A stretch of 57,599 nucleotides of DNA, from the NCBI RefSeq assembly GCF_025934275.1, contig NZ_JAICYI010000014.1, forward strand, positions 1 through 57,599, read 5' to 3'. The first letter of the stretch is position 1. The number at the start of each line of letters is the position of its first letter. Below are positions 54,239 through 57,599 of the stretch, in pieces. Made by a program: the position numbers and the translations under genes. The notes under the pieces were generated by a model. It saw only the letters and a list, made by a program, of their open reading frames with translations, ran no database searches and had not been told where the DNA came from. Source of the DNA: Phenylobacterium sp. GTDB lineage: Bacteria > Pseudomonadota > Alphaproteobacteria > Caulobacterales > Caulobacteraceae.

Positions 54239-54721
54239 ATGCGCGAGCGCCGGGCGGCCAGGGTGCTGTTGTTCGATCCGGTTGGACGGCTGCTCCTCAT
54301 GAAGGGGCGGCTGGCGAGCGCGCCCGATGAGCCTGGCGAATGGTTCACCGTCGGCGGCGGTCTCGAACCGGGTGAAAGCGTCGCCGATGCGGCGCGGCGC
54401 GAGATCGCCGAGGAGGCGGGCTTCGTCGATGCGACCATGGGTCCGGTGGTCTGGCGCCGCGAGGGCCGTCTCGCCTTGCAGCCGGGCGAGACGCTGCTCA
54501 TCAAGGAGAGCTACATCGTCGCCCGTTGCGACGGGGGCGAGCCGAGCCGCGAGGGCTGGCTTCCCCACGAGCGCGCCCTGATCGACGACATCCGCTGGTG
54601 GAGCCTCGCGGACTTGCGCACGGCGCAGGAGACGGTCCATCCGATCGGCATCGCCGAGCTTCTCCCGGATATCCTCGCCGGCCGCTATCCGGATCCGCCG
54701 CGCGAGATCCCTTGGAGCTAG
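54239..54721 (+). CDS. Nudix hydrolase
   Basis: A 160-residue pyrophosphohydrolase. The Nudix box is complete: G40 to F62 with E46, R54-E55 and E58-E59 as magnesium ligands. It would split nucleoside diphosphates linked to another group; the substrate is not predictable. The C-terminal segment DDIRWWSLADLRTAQETVHP is the usual Nudix follow-on. The ATG at 54239 lies downstream of an A/T-richer stretch that probably holds its promoter. Confidence 0.92.
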   Translation: MRERRAARVLLFDPVGRLLLMKGRLASAPDEPGEWFTVGGGLEPGESVADAARREIAEEAGFVDATMGPVVWRREGRLALQPGETLLIKESYIVARCDGGEPSREGWLPHERALIDDIRWWSLADLRTAQETVHPIGIAELLPDILAGRYPDPPREIPWS

Positions 54722-54769
54722 CCTCCGCGGCCGCGAGGCTGCACCATGGCGGCCTGGGGAGGGCCATCA

Positions 54770-55870
54770 ATGCTCTTAGCCGCACTCGCCGCCGCGCTCG
54801 CCGTTTCCGCCGGCTGCGACCTGGAGCACCCGTCGGGCGGGCCCGACTGTACGCGCGCGCTCGTCGACGCCCTGCCGATGAACGCCATTCAGGTCGTCGG
54901 CACGCACAATTCCTACAAGATGGCGATCGCGCCCAAGGAGATGGAGTTCCTTCGCAAGGCCAACGCCAAGGCGGCGACCGAGCTCGACTACAGCCACAAG
55001 CCGCTGACGGAACAGTTGAACGATGGCGCGCGCCAGCTGGAGCTCGATTACGTCTACGATCCGGCAGGCGGCCGCTACACGAGCCCGTTGTTCCGTAAGC
55101 TGGTCCCCGATACGACGCCCTATGACCTGACGCCCTACGCCAGGCCGGGGCTGAAGGTCATCCACGTGCCGGACGTCGACTACCGCTCGGTCTGCCCGCT
55201 GTTCGTCGACTGCCTGAAGGAGATCCGACGGTGGTCGAAGGCCCACCCCGACCACGTGCCGATCCTGATCATCATGAACCTCAAGCAGGACCAGCTGAAG
55301 GTTGCGGGCGCGGTCAAGCTGCTGCCGTTCGACGCCAAGGCCATGGACGCCATCGACGCCGAGATCCGCTCGGTGTTTCCGGAAAGCGAACTGATCACGC
55401 CGGACAAGGTCCAGGGCCGCCACGCCACCCTCCGCGAGGCGGTGCGGGCCGGCGGCTGGCCCAGGCTCAGGAGCGCGCGCGGCAAGTTCATGTTCGCGCT
55501 CGACGAGAGTCCCCCCGTGGTCGCCGTCTATCGCGGCGCCCGCAAGTCGCTGGAGGGGCGGGTCTGCTTCATCAACTCACCCAGTGAGGACAGCCCGGCC
55601 GCCGCCTACCTGACGCTGAACGAGCCGATCGAGCTGCAGACGCGGATCCGGGACGACGTGAAGGCGGGATACATCGTGCGCACCCGCGCCGACGCCGACA
55701 CCTACGAGGCGCGCAAGAACGACCGCACGCGTCAGGCCGCAGCCTTCGCCTCCGGCGCGCAGTACGTCTCGACCGACTACATGCAGCCCGATGCGCGTTT
55801 CGGGCCCTATGAGACCCAACTGCCGGGCGGTGGGATCGCCAGGCTCAATCCGGTGCAGGCGGCGCGCTGA
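54770..55870 (+). CDS. PI-PLC C1-like (Ca2+-dependent phosphodiesterase) lipoprotein
   Basis: A 366-residue protein of the calcium-dependent phosphoinositide-specific phospholipase C1 group. Signal peptide with lipobox S-A-G-C16 suggests a lipoprotein. The catalytic VVGTHNSYK (H46) near the start and the later LEYDYV-like segment LELDYVYDPAGGRY fit the TIM-barrel active site. FMFALDESPPVVAVYRG is another family block. I chose the ATG at 54770 because GGGGAGGG lies six bases upstream; the ATG at 54746 gives a poor signal. It overlaps the next convergent gene by 26 bases. Confidence 0.85.
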   Translation: MLLAALAAALAVSAGCDLEHPSGGPDCTRALVDALPMNAIQVVGTHNSYKMAIAPKEMEFLRKANAKAATELDYSHKPLTEQLNDGARQLELDYVYDPAGGRYTSPLFRKLVPDTTPYDLTPYARPGLKVIHVPDVDYRSVCPLFVDCLKEIRRWSKAHPDHVPILIIMNLKQDQLKVAGAVKLLPFDAKAMDAIDAEIRSVFPESELITPDKVQGRHATLREAVRAGGWPRLRSARGKFMFALDESPPVVAVYRGARKSLEGRVCFINSPSEDSPAAAYLTLNEPIELQTRIRDDVKAGYIVRTRADADTYEARKNDRTRQAAAFASGAQYVSTDYMQPDARFGPYETQLPGGGIARLNPVQAAR

Positions 55871-56426
55871 GCGGCCGGGCGCCGGTCCGCTCCAGGGGCG
55901 GAGCCTCGGCCGCGACCGACGGTGGCCCGGGCTGTGGAAGCGCCTCCGCAGGCGCTGAGCCGGCTGGCGCGGAAGCGAACTCGGGCGCAGGCTCAGGCGC
56001 GGGCGGCGCCTGAGCGGCGTCGGTCGCGTGTTCGCTCGCGGCGGCGGCGGCCGGGGAGTCGGCTGCGGCCTTATGGCCGCCGCCGAACAGGCGCTGGACG
56101 AAGCTCGCCAGGCCGGAGCCGACCCGCTGCCCCACCAGCCCCGCGGCTGCGCCGCCGAGCGGTCCGCCCGCGGCCGAGCCGGCGGCGCTCGCCAGCACGC
56201 CGCCGACCGTGGCCCCGACGGTCTCCGCCGCGCCGGGCTTCTTGGCGGTCGCCTTGGCCGCGTGGCCAGATGCGGGCTTGGCGGCTTCCGCCGCAGCGGG
56301 CGGGAGCGCAGCGTCCGTCGCACCCTCCGCCACGGCGGGCGGCGCTGGGGGCGGGACGTCCTGCGCCTGGGCCGTCCCGGCGCCGGCCAGGAGCGCGGCT
56401 GCGCCGAGGGCCGTGAACCTACGCAT
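55845..56426 (-). CDS. Exported Ala/Pro-rich protein with glycine-zipper segment
   Basis: A 193-residue protein of unknown function. A signal peptide (FTALGAAALLAGAGTAQAQ) leads to a Pro/Ala-rich linker, then a segment with repeated small residues (GATVGGVLASAAGSAAGGPL, then GGAAAGLVGQRVGSGLASFV) that looks like a glycine zipper able to insert into a membrane. A disordered Pro/Glu/Ala tail follows. GAGGAGAG stands before the ATG at 56426. It is divergent from the DUF1345 gene, with 134 bases between. Such proteins are fast-evolving, so weak similarity is expected. Confidence 0.7.
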   Translation of the reverse strand: MRRFTALGAAALLAGAGTAQAQDVPPPAPPAVAEGATDAALPPAAAEAAKPASGHAAKATAKKPGAAETVGATVGGVLASAAGSAAGGPLGGAAAGLVGQRVGSGLASFVQRLFGGGHKAAADSPAAAAASEHATDAAQAPPAPEPAPEFASAPAGSAPAEALPQPGPPSVAAEAPPLERTGARPLSAPPAPD

Positions 56427-56560
56427 GAAAATGCTCTCCTCGCGTGTCTATCGCGAGCCTTCACAACGTCCTGGGCGGAGGGGCGGTTCAGGGTCGGTCG
56501 CTGGCGCAGGGTCCGGACTCGCGCGATGGTGGCCTTCTCGACGGCTGGGAGAGCGGCGCG

Positions 56561-57250
56561 ATGGCCGAGGCGGACGATCGGCGGCCCTGGTGGGGCGTCT
56601 TCGCCAGCCGTCCGCGCCTGCTGGGCGCCTTCTTCCTGGGGACGACGGTTGGCCTCGGGCTCGCCAAGTTCGCGCCGGGACTGCCGGGCGTCACCGACGG
56701 CGTCGTCGGCTGGGATGTGGTCTGCGCCGCCTTCATGCTCTCGGTGAGCGCAGCGTTCATCGGCCACAGCCCGGACGACATCCGCGCCCGCGCCGAGCGC
56801 GAGGACGAGGGCCGCGGGACGATCCTGACCCTTGTGCTGATCGCCGCTGCGGCCAGCGTGGCGGCCATCGCCGCGGAGCTGTCGCTCGCCAAGGCCGGGC
56901 ACGGCTGGCTGAAGATCGGCCACGTCGCGCTCGCCTTCGGGACGGTCGCGGCCTCATGGCTGATGGTGCAGCTGGTCTTCGCCCTGCACTATGCCCATGA
57001 ATACTATGATGAAAACCCGGAATGCGACGGCCACGACATGAAGGGCCTGAATTTCCCGGGCGGCGAGTTCCCCGACTACTGGGATTTCGTGCACTTCGCA
57101 GTGATCATCGGCGTCGCCTTCGCCACGGCCGACGTGGAGTTCACCTCCCGGCAGCTGCGCCGCATCGGCACGGTGCACAGCCTGGTGGCCTTCGCCTTTA
57201 ACGCCATCATCGTTGCGCTGACGATCAACCTGCTGGCCGGCTTGTTCTGA
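56561..57250 (+). CDS. DUF1345 family inner-membrane protein
   Basis: A 229-residue membrane protein with about five hydrophobic helices. The DUF1345 pattern includes GRGTILTLVLIAAAASVAAI, ALHYAHEYYDENPE and PDYWDFVHFAVIIGVAFATA with a final FAFNAIIVALTINLLAG. The ATG at 56561 has GGGAGAG upstream and suits the family; an upstream in-frame ATG at 56444 adds residues that do not look protein-like. It ends before a strong terminator. The function of the family is unknown. Confidence 0.86.
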   Translation: MAEADDRRPWWGVFASRPRLLGAFFLGTTVGLGLAKFAPGLPGVTDGVVGWDVVCAAFMLSVSAAFIGHSPDDIRARAEREDEGRGTILTLVLIAAAASVAAIAAELSLAKAGHGWLKIGHVALAFGTVAASWLMVQLVFALHYAHEYYDENPECDGHDMKGLNFPGGEFPDYWDFVHFAVIIGVAFATADVEFTSRQLRRIGTVHSLVAFAFNAIIVALTINLLAGLF

Positions 57251-57273
57251 CCAGCGCGGTGCGAAATCGAAGA

Positions 57274-57298
57274 AAAGGCCGCGGCAGGCGCGGCCTTT
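57274..57298. terminator. Bidirectional intrinsic terminator
   Basis: AAAGGCCGCG, five-base loop, CGCGGCCTTT: a perfect ten-pair stem. On the plus strand it is followed by TCTCT; on the minus strand by TTCTTC. It lies 24 bases after the DUF1345 stop and 68 bases past the cold-shock stop, so it can end transcripts from both sides. Confidence 0.85.
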
Positions 57299-57366
57299 CT
57301 CTATCGCTGATGATGCGCTTCACGCGACAGGTGGCCGGCGCGACGGGAGCCGAGCCGGCCGAATTC

Positions 57367-57599
57367 CTAGTCCTGGACTCGCAGGTTGGTGGCCGAGGTC
57401 TTGCCGCTCCGCCGGTCCTGCTCGAGGTCGTAGGCGACCGTCTGACCCTCGTTGAGGCCGCGCAGCCCCGCCTGCTCAACGGCGGAGATGTGGACGAAGA
57501 CGTCCTGGCCGCCGCCCTCGGGCTGGATGAACCCGAAGCCCTTCGTCGGGTTGAACCACTTCACCTTGCCGGCGCCTGAGCCGGCGATCTGGCCGCGGG
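57367..57599 (-). CDS. Cold-shock protein, 5' end cut by window edge
   Basis: A CspA-type RNA/DNA-binding beta barrel. The RNP1 motif [10 protein letters not shown] and RNP2 motif [10 protein letters not shown] are complete, preceded by VKWFNPT. The frame stays open to the last base (reading [11 protein letters not shown] before VKWF), so the start is probably outside the window; at least 77 residues are visible. The ending [12 protein letters not shown] is normal. Cold-shock proteins melt RNA structure; the trigger here could be cold or stationary phase. Confidence 0.9.
   Translation of the reverse strand, partial: RGQIAGSGAGKVKWFNPTKGFGFIQPEGGGQDVFVHISAVEQAGLRGLNEGQTVAYDLEQDRRSGKTSATNLRVQD

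Overview
The window is a chromosomal segment of a GC-rich alphaproteobacterium. Gene content and order point to Caulobacterales, most likely Caulobacter or Phenylobacterium-like. The strongest signs are fliQ-fliR-flhB followed directly by a hybrid kinase with all the features of CckA, a fliL-fliM operon, a flgF-flgG-flgA-flgH operon behind a near-perfect sigma-54 promoter, and a TTAA-N7-TTAAC (CtrA-type) box between fliO and flgB. Species assignment is inference. I see no tRNA, rRNA, insertion sequence, prophage or CRISPR array. Genes are packed tightly, and no gene-free stretch exceeds 300 bases.

Region 1 (1-9.7 kb) is mixed housekeeping: acetyltransferases, an MFS permease, a methyltransferase, a UdgX-type uracil-DNA binding protein, a DUF6270 protein, a TetR regulator, a CoxE-like VWA protein, a class II histone-deacetylase-like enzyme and a histidine phosphatase. 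Region 2 (9.7-14.5 kb) is an isoprenoid run, xseB-ispA-dxs, with start/stop overlaps at xseB-ispA and dxs-bla, ending in a class A beta-lactamase; cytochrome b561 follows.

Region 3 (14.4-34.8 kb) is a flagellar and cell-cycle block. The rod and L-ring genes (flgF, flgG, flgA, flgH) run leftward. fliL, fliM, a DUF6468 gene, a MotE-like gene, a 963-residue secreted TPR protein and an acetyltransferase run rightward. fliO-fliP run leftward and flgB-flgC-fliE rightward from a shared CtrA-type site. A glycine-betaine-type ABC transporter (ATPase plus a fused permease/binding protein) interrupts the block before fliQ-fliR-flhB-cckA. Known Caulobacter biology links these parts: CckA controls CtrA, CtrA switches on early flagellar genes, and sigma-54 with FlbD switches on later ones.

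Region 4 (34.8-45.9 kb) has a TPR/glycosyltransferase-like gene, an 80-residue five-residue-repeat protein, and an alternating set of three Fe(II)/2-oxoglutarate dioxygenases, an SDR, a dienelactone hydrolase, a serine hydrolase, a DUF885 peptidase-like protein, a GST and a DUF2306 protein. Region 5 (44.9-50.1 kb) is a LysR regulator divergent from a three-gene EmrA/EmrB/outer-membrane efflux operon. Region 6 (50.1-57.6 kb) holds an MHS permease, an EF-G-like GTPase with a changed catalytic motif, a Nudix hydrolase, a PI-PLC-like lipoprotein, a DUF1345 membrane protein and a cold-shock gene cut by the right edge.

Many convergent pairs overlap at their stop codons, four of them through a shared CTAG. 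Convincing intrinsic terminators are almost absent.
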